Of a DNA stretch of 64,000 bases, positions 19,108 to 27,998 are shown one piece after another (within the stretch, counting starts at the first letter, position 1; the number at the start of each line of letters is the position of its first letter). A program made the position numbers and the translations under genes. This stretch comes from Parahalioglobus pacificus. Lineage in GTDB: Bacteria; Pseudomonadota; Gammaproteobacteria; Pseudomonadales; Halieaceae. The DNA is taken from the NCBI RefSeq assembly GCF_014652275.1, contig NZ_BMYM01000001.1, forward strand, positions 186,001-250,000, written 5' to 3'. Below the pieces are notes generated by a model. The model worked only from the letters and a program-made list of their open reading frames with translations, did no database searches and had not been told where the DNA came from.

Positions 19108-19595
19108 TGGCCGTTGACGAATGGCACGGCTACTGGGTAATTCCCTCGACCTTGTTTGTCGCCATGGTGCTGGCAGTGTTGCCGCTGCCCGTTGTGCTGC
19201 AACATTGGCGGCCCGAGTGGTTGGCTCTGGTGGTTCTCTACTGGGCCATTGCCTTGCCCCACCGCGCAGGCGTGTTCACGGCCCTGATTGCAGGGCTATG
19301 TATGGATGTCCTTGAGGGCGCATTGCTGGGTCAGAATGCGCTGGCGCTGATTGTGATTACGGTGCTTGCGCTGCTCCTGTATCAACGTATTCGGCTATTC
19401 ACGCCGGTTCAGCAAAGTGCCGTGGTTTTTATCTTAATCGGCATTCATCAACTGCTTTGTCAGTGGCTGCAAACCCTTGAGGGTGCAGGTGCCCGGGAAT
19501 TGACTTTCCTGCTCCCAGCCCTCACCAGTGCCGCCTGCTGGTTGCTGGTTCTGCCTCTGTTGCGTGGCCTCAGGCGCACGTTTCAAGTGACTTGA
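19107..19595 (+). CDS. mreD: Rod-shape-determining protein MreD
   Basis: A 162-residue inner-membrane protein with about five hydrophobic segments, partner of MreC in the elongasome. Recognisable features are WHGYWVIPSTLFVAMVLAVLP, HWRPEWLALVVLYWAIALPH, and AGLCMDVLEGALLGQNALAL, which match MreD. Its ATG overlaps the mreC stop by one base (TGATG), so translation is coupled. maf follows 7 nt later. Confidence 0.95.
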   Translation: MAVDEWHGYWVIPSTLFVAMVLAVLPLPVVLQHWRPEWLALVVLYWAIALPHRAGVFTALIAGLCMDVLEGALLGQNALALIVITVLALLLYQRIRLFTPVQQSAVVFILIGIHQLLCQWLQTLEGAGARELTFLLPALTSAACWLLVLPLLRGLRRTFQVT

Positions 19596-19602
19596 TCTAC
19601 CT

Positions 19603-20199
19603 ATGACGCAATTGATACTTGCCTCTGCCAGCCCGCGTCGGCATGCATTACTGACGCAATTGGGTGTGAGCTTCAGCGTGCAGTCCGCAGATATCGACGA
19701 GACACCCATGCCCGCTGAGGCCGCGCGCGAGTATGTTGAGCGTATTGCATCGGAGAAGGCCAAAACAGTTGCCGCGTTCTACCCGAACTGCGCGGTACTT
19801 GCTGCAGATACGTCGGTCGTTGTCGATGGGGATATTTTGGGTAAGCCTGCAGATGCGCGTGCTGGTCTCGCTATGCTGGCCCGTTTGAGTGGACGCACAC
19901 ACCAGGTGATGACGGGTATTTGCCTGATCGCGAATAGCAGTTCCATCGTCGAGTCGGTCATCACTGACGTTACCTTTGCCGGCCTTGACCGGGCAACCTG
20001 TGAAGCCTACCTGGCAACGGATGAGCCTTACGATAAGGCGGGTGGCTATGGCATTCAGGGCCTAGGTGGTGCTTTTGTCACCTCCATACAGGGCAGCTAC
20101 AGTAATGTTGTGGGCTTACCCCTGCACGAGACTTGGGCCCTGCTGACGGCCCAGGGCATTCCTTCGCACCTGACCACCGGAGACCTGCGCAATGAGTGA
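19603..20199 (+). CDS. maf: Maf-family nucleotide pyrophosphatase (YhdE type, dTTP/UTP)
   Basis: Maf proteins hydrolyse non-canonical or surplus nucleoside triphosphates to monophosphates. The 198-residue protein begins with the phosphate loop LILASASPRRHALL and has the catalytic acidic motif AADTSVVVDG and the specificity segment YDKAGGYGIQG, which marks the YhdE subfamily (dTTP/UTP) rather than YceF. Its position between mreD and rng is the conserved one. It overlaps rng by 8 nt. Confidence 0.95.
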   Translation: MTQLILASASPRRHALLTQLGVSFSVQSADIDETPMPAEAAREYVERIASEKAKTVAAFYPNCAVLAADTSVVVDGDILGKPADARAGLAMLARLSGRTHQVMTGICLIANSSSIVESVITDVTFAGLDRATCEAYLATDEPYDKAGGYGIQGLGGAFVTSIQGSYSNVVGLPLHETWALLTAQGIPSHLTTGDLRNE

Positions 20200-21640
20200 A
20201 GAGATTCTGGTGAACGTTACACCCATGGAGACCCGCGTTGCCGTGGTTGAAAATGGTGCTACCCAGGATATCTACATCGAGCGCAGCGCCAGTCGCGGTG
20301 TCGTTGGCAATATCTACGCGGGCAAAGTCCGTCGCGTGTTGCCCGGTATGCAGGCAGCCTTTGTCGACATTGGCTTGGAGCGTAATAGCTTCATCCACGT
20401 TTCTGACATTGTGGAAAGCGACACTGCCTCTATCAGTGAGCAAGTGCACGACGGTAAAAAGATCATTGTGCAGGTCACCAAGGATCCGCTGGGTACCAAA
20501 GGCGCGCGGCTGACCATGCAGCTCTCGGTGTCGTCCCGTTATCTGGTGTATATGCCTGACGGTAATCACGTGGGCGTGTCGCAGCGGATTGACGATTCCG
20601 AGGAGCGAGAGCGTCTGCAGCAGCTCTTGGCAAGCGCCCTGGTGGAAGAAGACGCTGACATAGGCGGCGGCTACATATTGAGAACGGCCGCCGAGGGAGC
20701 AGGCGCCGATGAAATCGCGGCAGACTTGCGCTTCCTGCGCCGGCTTTGGGCAGCAGTGTCCCGCCGCGCCAAGGCAGCTACCAAGCCTGAACTTTTGTAC
20801 GAAGATCTGCCGCTGCACCTGCGTACAGTGCGCGATCTGGCCCGCCCCGGCGTTGAACGGGTCCGGGTAGACAGCAAAGAGAGCTACACCGCGCTCGCCT
20901 CCTTTTGCGGCGACTACGTGCCTGAGATAAGCGAGCTACTGGAACACTACCCCGGTGAACGTCCACTGTTCGACATCCACGGCATCGAGGAAGAGCTTCA
21001 AAAGGCTTTAAGCCGCAAGGTGGAGCTGAAATCCGGTGGTTACCTGATTATCGACCAGACTGAGGCGATGACCACTATCGATGTGAACACCGGCTCGTTC
21101 GTGGGGAGAAAAAACCAGGAAGAGACCATTTTCAAAACCAATCTCGAGGCCGCAACCACGCTGGCACGACAGCTGCGGCTGCGCAATCTGGGCGGCATAA
21201 TTATCGTCGACTTTATCGATATGCAGGATGCTGAACACAAGCGACAGGTGCACCGCACCCTCGAGAAGGCGATGGCCAGGGATCCCGCGCGTAACAAGAT
21301 TACCGGTGTGTCCGAACTGGGGTTGGTGGAGATGACGCGTAAGCGTACGCGCGAGAGCCTGGAACATCTCCTGTGTGAAGACTGTCCCGTATGTAACGGT
21401 AGAGGTGTGCTGAAGACGGCGGAGACAGTGTGCTATGAGATTTTCCGTGAAATTATGCGCGACGCCCGCGCCTATGAGAATGACAACCTGCTGGTGCTAG
21501 CCTCCCAGGCCGTGGTTGATCGCTTGCTGGATGAGGAATCGTCCAACGTGGCCGACCTGGAGGAGTTCATCGGCAAAACCATCAGTTTCCGGGTTGAGCC
21601 CGGTTATGGGCAGGAACACTTCGACATTGTATTGCTCTAA
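20192..21640 (+). CDS. rng: Ribonuclease G
   Basis: Endoribonuclease of the RNase E/G family that matures the 16S rRNA 5' end and trims some mRNAs. The 482-residue protein has the S1 domain (GNIYAGKVRRVLPGMQAAFV), the catalytic metal sites TTIDVNTGSFVG and IIVDFIDM, and the zinc-link cysteines CEDCPVCNGRG, and lacks the long RNase E C-terminal scaffold. It overlaps maf by 8 nt. Forty-one bases separate it from yhdP. Confidence 0.96.
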   Translation: MSEEILVNVTPMETRVAVVENGATQDIYIERSASRGVVGNIYAGKVRRVLPGMQAAFVDIGLERNSFIHVSDIVESDTASISEQVHDGKKIIVQVTKDPLGTKGARLTMQLSVSSRYLVYMPDGNHVGVSQRIDDSEERERLQQLLASALVEEDADIGGGYILRTAAEGAGADEIAADLRFLRRLWAAVSRRAKAATKPELLYEDLPLHLRTVRDLARPGVERVRVDSKESYTALASFCGDYVPEISELLEHYPGERPLFDIHGIEEELQKALSRKVELKSGGYLIIDQTEAMTTIDVNTGSFVGRKNQEETIFKTNLEAATTLARQLRLRNLGGIIIVDFIDMQDAEHKRQVHRTLEKAMARDPARNKITGVSELGLVEMTRKRTRESLEHLLCEDCPVCNGRGVLKTAETVCYEIFREIMRDARAYENDNLLVLASQAVVDRLLDEESSNVADLEEFIGKTISFRVEPGYGQEHFDIVLL

Positions 21641-21681
21641 GTAGTAAACACCTGCTGCTGAGTGGTCGAACGAGAGACGTT

Positions 21682-24600
21682 TTGGAGAACTCCCTTTTTC
21701 ACAAGTTGAGTCGAGTGCTTTGGGGCATCGCTGTGATTGCAGTGGTGCTGGTTGCGCTTTATGTGAGTCTCGGGCGCTACCTGATGTCCAATATCGGTGG
21801 CTACCAGGATGACATACTGTCGCAGCTCAATGCGCGACTGCCCTTCACCATAGAGGCGCGTGAGGTGCGGGGTGACTGGCGCACGTTTAATCCCGAGCTG
21901 GTGTTTACGGACCTCAAGATTGTCTTCGATGATCCGGGCATCCCGCCAGTGGAGCTGGCAGAGGGTCGCTTCACTCTGGATGCATTTCATACATTGAATA
22001 ATCGTCAACTAACAGGCCGTCGCGTGCAGCTACGCGGTTTGTCACTGTCGGGCGCTGTGGATGGTGACGGCCGCATCACTATAGCGGGGTTCGGTGGCGG
22101 CGGCGGTGGGCAGTTCCGCGCCTGGTTTGAGAATTTTCTGCGTAACGTAGAGCGGCTCGAACTGGTGGGCAATCGGCTTGACCTTGCGTTTGAAGACGGT
22201 GATAGCCGCTCCCTGAGTCTGGATTTGCAACTGGATCGTATGGGTAGTCAGCGCATCCTTGCCTCGACGCTAACCACGGCTGCCGGTGTGCGCATAGATG
22301 TGGCAGCACGGGGGGTTGGCAATCCCTTTAATCTGGATACTTACGACGGCGACTTACATGCGCGGCTAAGGCTCAATGATATTGATGTGCTGAGCCGCTT
22401 CCTTCCGGACAATGTGCCGGTGCGGGCCAGCGGCGAAGGCGAGCTGCAGTTGTGGGTCAGTTGGGCCTCTGGCGAGCCGGAAGTCAAGCTGGCGTTGGCG
22501 TCTGAGTCGCTTGATCTGCGCCGTGCCGGGGAGGCGGGTAGAGCACAGGTGCCGTTGGAGGCATTGCAACTAACAGCCAGCCTGCAACGCCAGCGTGATC
22601 GCTGGACCGCCTTTATGCAGGATGTCCAGATCGCCCATCAGGGAAATGCGGTTGAGTTGCCGCGCCTGCAGGCGGACTTGAGGGAAAATAGCCTCAGGCT
22701 GCGCGCCGAAGCCATCGAGTTAGCGCCTTTGAATGCGTTCCTAACCAGTCTTGAGCCGGTGCCGACCGGGCTGGCTTCTGTGTTCGACACGCTCTCGCCC
22801 AGTGGTCGCCTGGTCAGCGCCGAGTTCAATTTTGAATCGTTACAGGCCATGGCTGATAACTGGGCCCTGGAAGCCAGCTTTGAAGACGTTGCGGTAGAGA
22901 GTTGGCGAGGGGCACCGGGGGTGCGCGGTGCCCAAGGGTTTCTGGACCTTCGCCCCGGCAGCGGGTGGGTGTTGCTAGACAGCGCACCGTTTTCCATGGC
23001 ATTTCCAACCGTGTATGACAGCCCCCTGGTGTTCGATGACTTTGGTGCCCGGATCAGTATCGACTGGGACAAGGAGGCCTTGCAGTTGGGCAGCTCACTG
23101 GTGCGGGCAGCCGGGGCGGAGGGGGATGTGCGCGCCCTCTTTGGTCTGACGGTACCGTTCTCGGCTCAGCCACAGGGCATAGAGATGGAGTTGTTGGTAG
23201 GCCTATCTGAGGCCGATCCCATTCATCGCAACAAGTACCTGCCGTATACCCTGAACGAAGGCCTGCTCAGTTGGCTGCGTCAAAGTATTGGTGAGGGTGA
23301 TGTAAACACCGGCGCCTTCCTATGGCGTGGAAGCCTGAAAGGGAAGGGCGGCGCCCCCTACCGCACGGTGCAACTCGGCTTTGATCTGGCCAACACCGCA
23401 CTGACCTACAGTCCTGATTGGCCTGCGATTTCCCGCTTCGCGGGTACCGTACTGATTGATGATGCGCGTGTCAGCGTCTGGGCGGACCAGGCGCAACTTT
23501 TGGACTCACACGTTCAGTCCCTGTCGGTGGAGACCTGGCGGGACAGCGCAAAAGAAATTCAGCTCAAAGCGCATACTGTATTGGGCGGCCCTGCGGCAGA
23601 CGGCCTGACAGTGATCAATGGTTCGCCCATTGCCACGCTGACGAATAACGCCTTTGAGGCCTGGACCCTCTCCGGCGATCTTGAAACAACACTGGACCTT
23701 GCACTTAACCTGAACCGTCCCGGGGATAATCCGGGTGTGGACGTGAGGGCTATATTGGCGGACGCAGAGCTGGGCATCACGCCCATTAACCTCGATCTTT
23801 ACGATGTGGCCGGCACCGTGAGCTACAGCGGAACCACCGGCCTGCGCAGCGATGATTTACGAGGCGTTCTCTGGGACCGGCCTGTGTCTGCGGCAATCGC
23901 GCCTGCGGTGTCGGGGCCTGCAACTTCTGGCGTAAACGATTCGCGGCCCACTGCCGAGGTAGACTCCGGACAGAGTACACCCCCTGGCGCACAGCCTGTG
24001 CGGGTTTCAGTGTCGGGCGATGTGCACACGCAGGCGCTTACGGATTGGTTGTCACTGCCGGCCCTAGAGCTTGCGCAGGGTGTGACCCCGGTTGATATCA
24101 CCGTGGATATACCACCGGGTGAGACACCAAAGCTGACCGCAACCACCTCACTCTCGGGCGTCTCACTGGATCTACCACTCCCTTGGCGCAAGTCCGCCGA
24201 AGAACAGCGGGAGCTACAGGTGACGTTACCGCTGACAAGAGAGCGATTGCCGATTGAGCTTCGCTTTGAGGACATTCAGTTGTCTCTTGCCTTGGCAAGC
24301 GGGCAATTGGAGGGCGCATCGCTGTACTTCGGCAATGACAACACCCTGCGTGCGCAAGATCGCGCAGCGTCTTCGGGCTTGTTGATCAGCGGACGCGCGC
24401 CCTCGGTGGATGTTCAGTCATGGCTGGATTTTGCCGAGCAGTACTTCAGCCAGGGCAACACGCCTGATCCCAACGCGCCGGAAGCCTCGGTTCCCGAGTT
24501 CCCCATTACTGCAAAGCAGTTTTTTGCGGAGGATGTGTTGCTCTGGGGGCGCCGCTTTACTGACACGTCTATCGACCTGACAATAGCGGACCAGCGCTGG

Positions 24601-25722
24601 GACCTCGCCGTGAAAAACGCCCTGCTGGAAGGTGCGCTCGCGATGGACTACGCCGCCGAGAGTGGGGATGTGGCGCTGTCCTACCTTAACCTATCTGAAC
24701 TGAGCGCCGATCAGGACCCTAACAGTCCGGAGGCAAGCCCCGCGAGTACGGTGGCGAGTGATGAGTCAGCACCGCTGCAACTGCCAGCACTGTCTGTCAC
24801 TGTGGACGAGCTGCGTTACCAGGGAAATAACCTGGGTAATCTGGAACTTGCCCTTCGCTCCAGCGGCCCTGCCATTGTTGCAGAGCAGATCACGGGAGAG
24901 ATTGCCGGTTTTGCACTGCAGCCACAGGCACCGGGGGAACTGGTGTGGCGCCAGGGAACGGTAGGGCAGGCTGACTCTACCCGTGTGCGCTTACCGCTCA
25001 GTTTTGGCGATATCGGCGACAGCTTTGACCAACTGGGTTATCAGCGCATTCTGGAGACTGAGAGCGGGCGGTCGGAAATGACTCTTTTGTGGCCGGGCGG
25101 TCCAGAGGCATTTGACTTCGATTCTGCAACGGGACGTATCGAGCTCGAAACCAGCGAAGGCCGCTTCCTCAGTGCGTCTTCGGGGACCAGCGGCGCCCTG
25201 CGCGTTGTCTCCATACTTAACCTGGCGGATATCGTGCGGCGCCTATCCCTCAGTCATACCTTCGAATCAGGAATTCCTTTTGAGCAGCTTACATCCCAGG
25301 TGTTTCTGAACGCGGGCAAGCTTGAGGTGCCCAGCATGCAGGTGCGCGGCGCTGGCAGTGGCTTCCAATTTAGCGGCGTTTCAGACCTGGTGGCGGGTAC
25401 TATCGACGGAGAGCTGGTCGTCACCCTGCCGGTGGCGAATAACCTGCCGTGGATGGCGGCACTGGCTGCGGGCCTGCCAGTCGCTGCCGGTGTGTTTGTA
25501 GTGAGCCGGGTTTTCCAGGATCAGGTGAACCGTTTCACCAGTGGCGTCTACACCGTCGAAGGGGCATTGGATAACCCGACCGTGTCTTTTGATCGCATTT
25601 TCGACAATGCCAGTGCCGCCTCTTCGATCGTTGGCGGCAGTGCCGAAGACCCTAACAGTGTTTTGGCCAACTGGGCGCCATTGCCCGGTGATGCGATGTC
25701 TGCTGACCCCAATCGGCCCTAA
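21682..25722 (+). CDS. yhdP: YhdP-family AsmA-like envelope lipid-transport protein
   Basis: A 1346-residue protein with one N-terminal membrane helix (about residues 12-34) and a very long periplasmic beta-rich body; such AsmA/TamB-like proteins form lipid-conducting grooves, and E. coli YhdP helps move phospholipids to the outer membrane. The start RLPFTIEAREVRGDWRTFNP and the C-terminal GEYxIxG-like GVYTVEGALDNPTVSF are typical. It is longer than E. coli YhdP (1266) because of low-complexity inserts rich in Ser, Pro, Thr and Asp near 23,890-24,010 and 24,460-24,760. Translation starts at TTG. It is the last gene of the mre-rng run and converges with darP. Confidence 0.92.
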   Translation: MENSLFHKLSRVLWGIAVIAVVLVALYVSLGRYLMSNIGGYQDDILSQLNARLPFTIEAREVRGDWRTFNPELVFTDLKIVFDDPGIPPVELAEGRFTLDAFHTLNNRQLTGRRVQLRGLSLSGAVDGDGRITIAGFGGGGGGQFRAWFENFLRNVERLELVGNRLDLAFEDGDSRSLSLDLQLDRMGSQRILASTLTTAAGVRIDVAARGVGNPFNLDTYDGDLHARLRLNDIDVLSRFLPDNVPVRASGEGELQLWVSWASGEPEVKLALASESLDLRRAGEAGRAQVPLEALQLTASLQRQRDRWTAFMQDVQIAHQGNAVELPRLQADLRENSLRLRAEAIELAPLNAFLTSLEPVPTGLASVFDTLSPSGRLVSAEFNFESLQAMADNWALEASFEDVAVESWRGAPGVRGAQGFLDLRPGSGWVLLDSAPFSMAFPTVYDSPLVFDDFGARISIDWDKEALQLGSSLVRAAGAEGDVRALFGLTVPFSAQPQGIEMELLVGLSEADPIHRNKYLPYTLNEGLLSWLRQSIGEGDVNTGAFLWRGSLKGKGGAPYRTVQLGFDLANTALTYSPDWPAISRFAGTVLIDDARVSVWADQAQLLDSHVQSLSVETWRDSAKEIQLKAHTVLGGPAADGLTVINGSPIATLTNNAFEAWTLSGDLETTLDLALNLNRPGDNPGVDVRAILADAELGITPINLDLYDVAGTVSYSGTTGLRSDDLRGVLWDRPVSAAIAPAVSGPATSGVNDSRPTAEVDSGQSTPPGAQPVRVSVSGDVHTQALTDWLSLPALELAQGVTPVDITVDIPPGETPKLTATTSLSGVSLDLPLPWRKSAEEQRELQVTLPLTRERLPIELRFEDIQLSLALASGQLEGASLYFGNDNTLRAQDRAASSGLLISGRAPSVDVQSWLDFAEQYFSQGNTPDPNAPEASVPEFPITAKQFFAEDVLLWGRRFTDTSIDLTIADQRWDLAVKNALLEGALAMDYAAESGDVALSYLNLSELSADQDPNSPEASPASTVASDESAPLQLPALSVTVDELRYQGNNLGNLELALRSSGPAIVAEQITGEIAGFALQPQAPGELVWRQGTVGQADSTRVRLPLSFGDIGDSFDQLGYQRILETESGRSEMTLLWPGGPEAFDFDSATGRIELETSEGRFLSASSGTSGALRVVSILNLADIVRRLSLSHTFESGIPFEQLTSQVFLNAGKLEVPSMQVRGAGSGFQFSGVSDLVAGTIDGELVVTLPVANNLPWMAALAAGLPVAAGVFVVSRVFQDQVNRFTSGVYTVEGALDNPTVSFDRIFDNASAASSIVGGSAEDPNSVLANWAPLPGDAMSADPNRP

Positions 25723-25761
25723 GCCTTCCCTTGTCAGGCCCTAACCGTACTTAGTCCGGCG

Positions 25762-26277
25762 CTAGGCCTCTTCAGACAGGCTTCGCAGATACTTGAACAG
25801 CTTCCGACTGGCCGCCGGTGGCTTGCCCGCGCCGGATTCTTTCGCGTGCTGGCGCACTATCTGGCGCAGCTGTTGGCGATCGGCCTGCGGCCAGCGATCC
25901 ATAACCAGTTGCACACCGGAGTCTCCCTGAGCGAGCACGGCATCGCGCAGATTCTCCAATTCGTGGAACGCTTCGGTCCGCTGTACGTGCGCGTTATGGA
26001 GCAGGTCCAGCGCGCGCTGAATGGGCTCGGGGTCGATATCGCGCATCAACTTGCCGATGAACTGAAAGTGTCTGCGGCGGGCGCTCTTGGTGGTTATGCG
26101 TTTGACCTCTTCGATCGCGAGGCGCAAGCGCTCATCGTCGATCGGGATCTGCGCCAACTCACGCTCACTCAGTTGTGTCAGTGCCACTCCTAGGTCCTGA
26201 CGCGCAGTCATCTCCCGCTTCAATTCGGTTTTGCTGGGTCCGAAGTCCTCATCATCAAGGTGGGTATCGTCAGCCAT
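25762..26277 (-). CDS. darP: Ribosome-associated protein DarP (YjgA, DUF615)
   Basis: A 171-residue helical, highly charged protein; E. coli DarP binds precursors of the 50S subunit and helps late assembly. Diagnostic segments are GPSKTELKREMTARQDLG, LREAIEEV-like LRLAIEEVKRITTKSARRR, HFQFIGKLMRDID and HAKESGAGKPPAASRKLFKY. I chose the ATG at 26277, which starts the conserved acidic leader; a longer frame reaching 26319 is not conserved. It overlaps the end of mgtE by 8 nt, so it is read from the mgtE message. Confidence 0.93.
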   Translation of the reverse strand: MADDTHLDDEDFGPSKTELKREMTARQDLGVALTQLSERELAQIPIDDERLRLAIEEVKRITTKSARRRHFQFIGKLMRDIDPEPIQRALDLLHNAHVQRTEAFHELENLRDAVLAQGDSGVQLVMDRWPQADRQQLRQIVRQHAKESGAGKPPAASRKLFKYLRSLSEEA

Positions 26278-27622
26278 AAAACACCGTTGCAAGGCCAAGG
26301 AAAGAAACAAAGCCCACAACGTCCGTGACGGTGGTTAGCACAACACCACCTGCCAGTGCGGGATCGATGTTCATACGTCGTAACAACAGTGGCAGTGCGG
26401 CGCCGGTCAGCCCTGCAGTCACCAGGTTGATAACCATAGCGCAGGCAATCACCAGGCCTAGTGTCCAGTCTTCAAACCAGACAGAGGCAGCAATGGCCAC
26501 GACACCTGCCCACGTCACGCCGTTGAGCAGCCCGATGGCGAACTCCCGATTGATCAGCCAACCCTGGTTGGTAGCTGTAACCTGACCCAGGGCCATACCC
26601 CTGACCAGAACGGTGAGCGTCTGTGTGCCAGCAATGCCGCCCATCGATGCCACGATAGGCATTAACACGGCCAGAGCGACTACTTTCTCGATGGTGCCCT
26701 GGAACAGGTTGATGAAGGAGGCGGCAATAAAGGCGGTGACCAGATTGATGCCCAGCCACATGGCCCTGCGCGGCGCAGTGCGGCGGATGGGTGCGAAGGT
26801 GTCTTCATCCTCATCCAGGCCTGCCATGGACATCAGCGAGTGGTCTGCGTCTTCGCGGATAACGTCTACCACATCATCGATGGTGATTCGGCCCAGCAGT
26901 TTGCCGTTATCGTCGACCACCGGTGCAGAGACCCAGTCATTGCGCTCGAAAAGACGCGCCACGTTATCGTCCGGCAGCGTGGCCGGGATGGGTTCCTGAT
27001 CGGTAATCATCATTTCGCGGACGGACACAGCCGGGTCGGCCACCAGCAGTGTTCGCAGTGGTAGCAGGCCGATATAGCGGTCGTTACGCGTCACCACGAT
27101 CAGGTTGTCGGTCATCTCTGGGATTTCTTCGTGCCGCCGCAGGTAGCGCAGGACCACGTCCAGCGTGAGGTCGGCGCGAATGGTAATCGTGTCGGTATTC
27201 ATCAGGCCGCCCGCGGTGTCATCCGCGTGCTGCATCACCTGTTCTAGTCGAGCACGATCCTGCTGGTTCATCGAGTCCAGCACTTCATTGGTAATACGGT
27301 CTGGCAACTGCTGAAGGATGTCAGCGACGTCGTCGTCGTCCAGGCCTTCCGTGATCTGTGCAACTTCCTCGGCATCCATGCGGCCCAGGAAATCTGCCTG
27401 TAGGTCCTCGCTGAGTTCATTGATGACCTCGCCAGCGAGCTCATCATCCAGCATCTTCCGCAGTACATGGCGATGTTTCGGAGGCGAGGACTCAAGTAGG
27501 TAGGCAACGTCGGCAGCGGGCATATCGGACAGCATGCGACGCACGTCATCCAGCGTACCGCTGCCGAGTGCCAGCGATAGCAGGTCCAACTGCGTCTGCG
27601 ATTTTACGGCTGTCTGACTCAT
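26270..27622 (-). CDS. mgtE: Magnesium transporter MgtE
   Basis: Inner-membrane Mg2+ channel gated by cytosolic Mg2+. The 450-residue protein has the N-domain (LPPADVA-type MPAADVAYLLESSPPKHR), two CBS domains (near LRTLLVADPAVSVREMM and RITIDDVVDVIREDADHSLM), the connecting plug helix, and five hydrophobic segments containing the pore motif GIAGTQTLTVLVRGMA and NPALAGG-like DPALAGGVVLTT. I chose the ATG at 27622, as the longer frame adds a segment encoded by a terminator-like hairpin. It lies 102 bp after npr and overlaps darP by 8 nt. Confidence 0.94.
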   Translation of the reverse strand: MSQTAVKSQTQLDLLSLALGSGTLDDVRRMLSDMPAADVAYLLESSPPKHRHVLRKMLDDELAGEVINELSEDLQADFLGRMDAEEVAQITEGLDDDDVADILQQLPDRITNEVLDSMNQQDRARLEQVMQHADDTAGGLMNTDTITIRADLTLDVVLRYLRRHEEIPEMTDNLIVVTRNDRYIGLLPLRTLLVADPAVSVREMMITDQEPIPATLPDDNVARLFERNDWVSAPVVDDNGKLLGRITIDDVVDVIREDADHSLMSMAGLDEDEDTFAPIRRTAPRRAMWLGINLVTAFIAASFINLFQGTIEKVVALAVLMPIVASMGGIAGTQTLTVLVRGMALGQVTATNQGWLINREFAIGLLNGVTWAGVVAIAASVWFEDWTLGLVIACAMVINLVTAGLTGAALPLLLRRMNIDPALAGGVVLTTVTDVVGFVSFLGLATVFYG

Positions 27623-27635
27623 GGTTCGATCCGCA

Positions 27636-27657
27636 TAAAAAACCCTCTCTCGAGGGT
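27636..27657 (-). terminator. Terminator-like hairpin before mgtE
   Basis: On the minus strand a six-pair stem ACCCTC-gaga-GAGGGT (27657-27642) is followed by six T residues (27641-27636). The T tract ends 14 nt before the mgtE ATG. It could end the rpoN-npr transcript or act as an attenuator in the mgtE leader. A GATAAT just upstream of the stem (about 27669-27674) could be an mgtE -10 element. Confidence 0.65.
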
Positions 27658-27724
27658 GGCCAGGCTGCAATTATCCGGGAAAAGGGCGATCAGCACCACG
27701 CGTAGGCTATGCCGGGGGGCGGTA

Positions 27725-27994
27725 TTATTCCGCTTCGTCGAATCGGTTTGCGATCAGTGCGAGCAGCGCATCCATGGCGGCGGCCTCATCGGCGCCATCC
27801 ACTTCCAGTGTTACCTCTGTACCGTTGCCTGCGGCCAGCATCATGACCGACATAATGCTTTTGCCGTCCACGGGCGCTTCACCGGCGGCGATACGCACCT
27901 TGCTGGAAAAGGCGGAGGCGCAGCCCACGAACTTGGCAGCCGCTCGTGCGTGCAAGCCAAGTTTGTTAACGATGGTGGTGGTCTGCGTCAGCAT
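27725..27994 (-). CDS. ptsO: HPr-like phosphocarrier NPr of the nitrogen PTS
   Basis: An 89-residue phosphocarrier that passes phosphate from PtsP (EI-Ntr) to PtsN. The active-site His15 lies in NKLGLHARAAAKFV, and the second family segment is DGKSIMSVMMLAAGNGTEV. I chose the ATG at 27994, which puts His at its usual position; a longer frame would run into rapZ. It follows rapZ by 4 nt, the usual order of the rpoN cluster. ptsP is not in the window. Confidence 0.95.
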   Translation of the reverse strand: MLTQTTTIVNKLGLHARAAAKFVGCASAFSSKVRIAAGEAPVDGKSIMSVMMLAAGNGTEVTLEVDGADEAAAMDALLALIANRFDEAE

Positions 27995-27998
27995 GGTA

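Noticed and set aside
20078-20818. A 246-codon minus-strand frame over maf and rng
   Set aside because: Antisense to conserved maf and rng codons; no ribosome-binding site or family resemblance.
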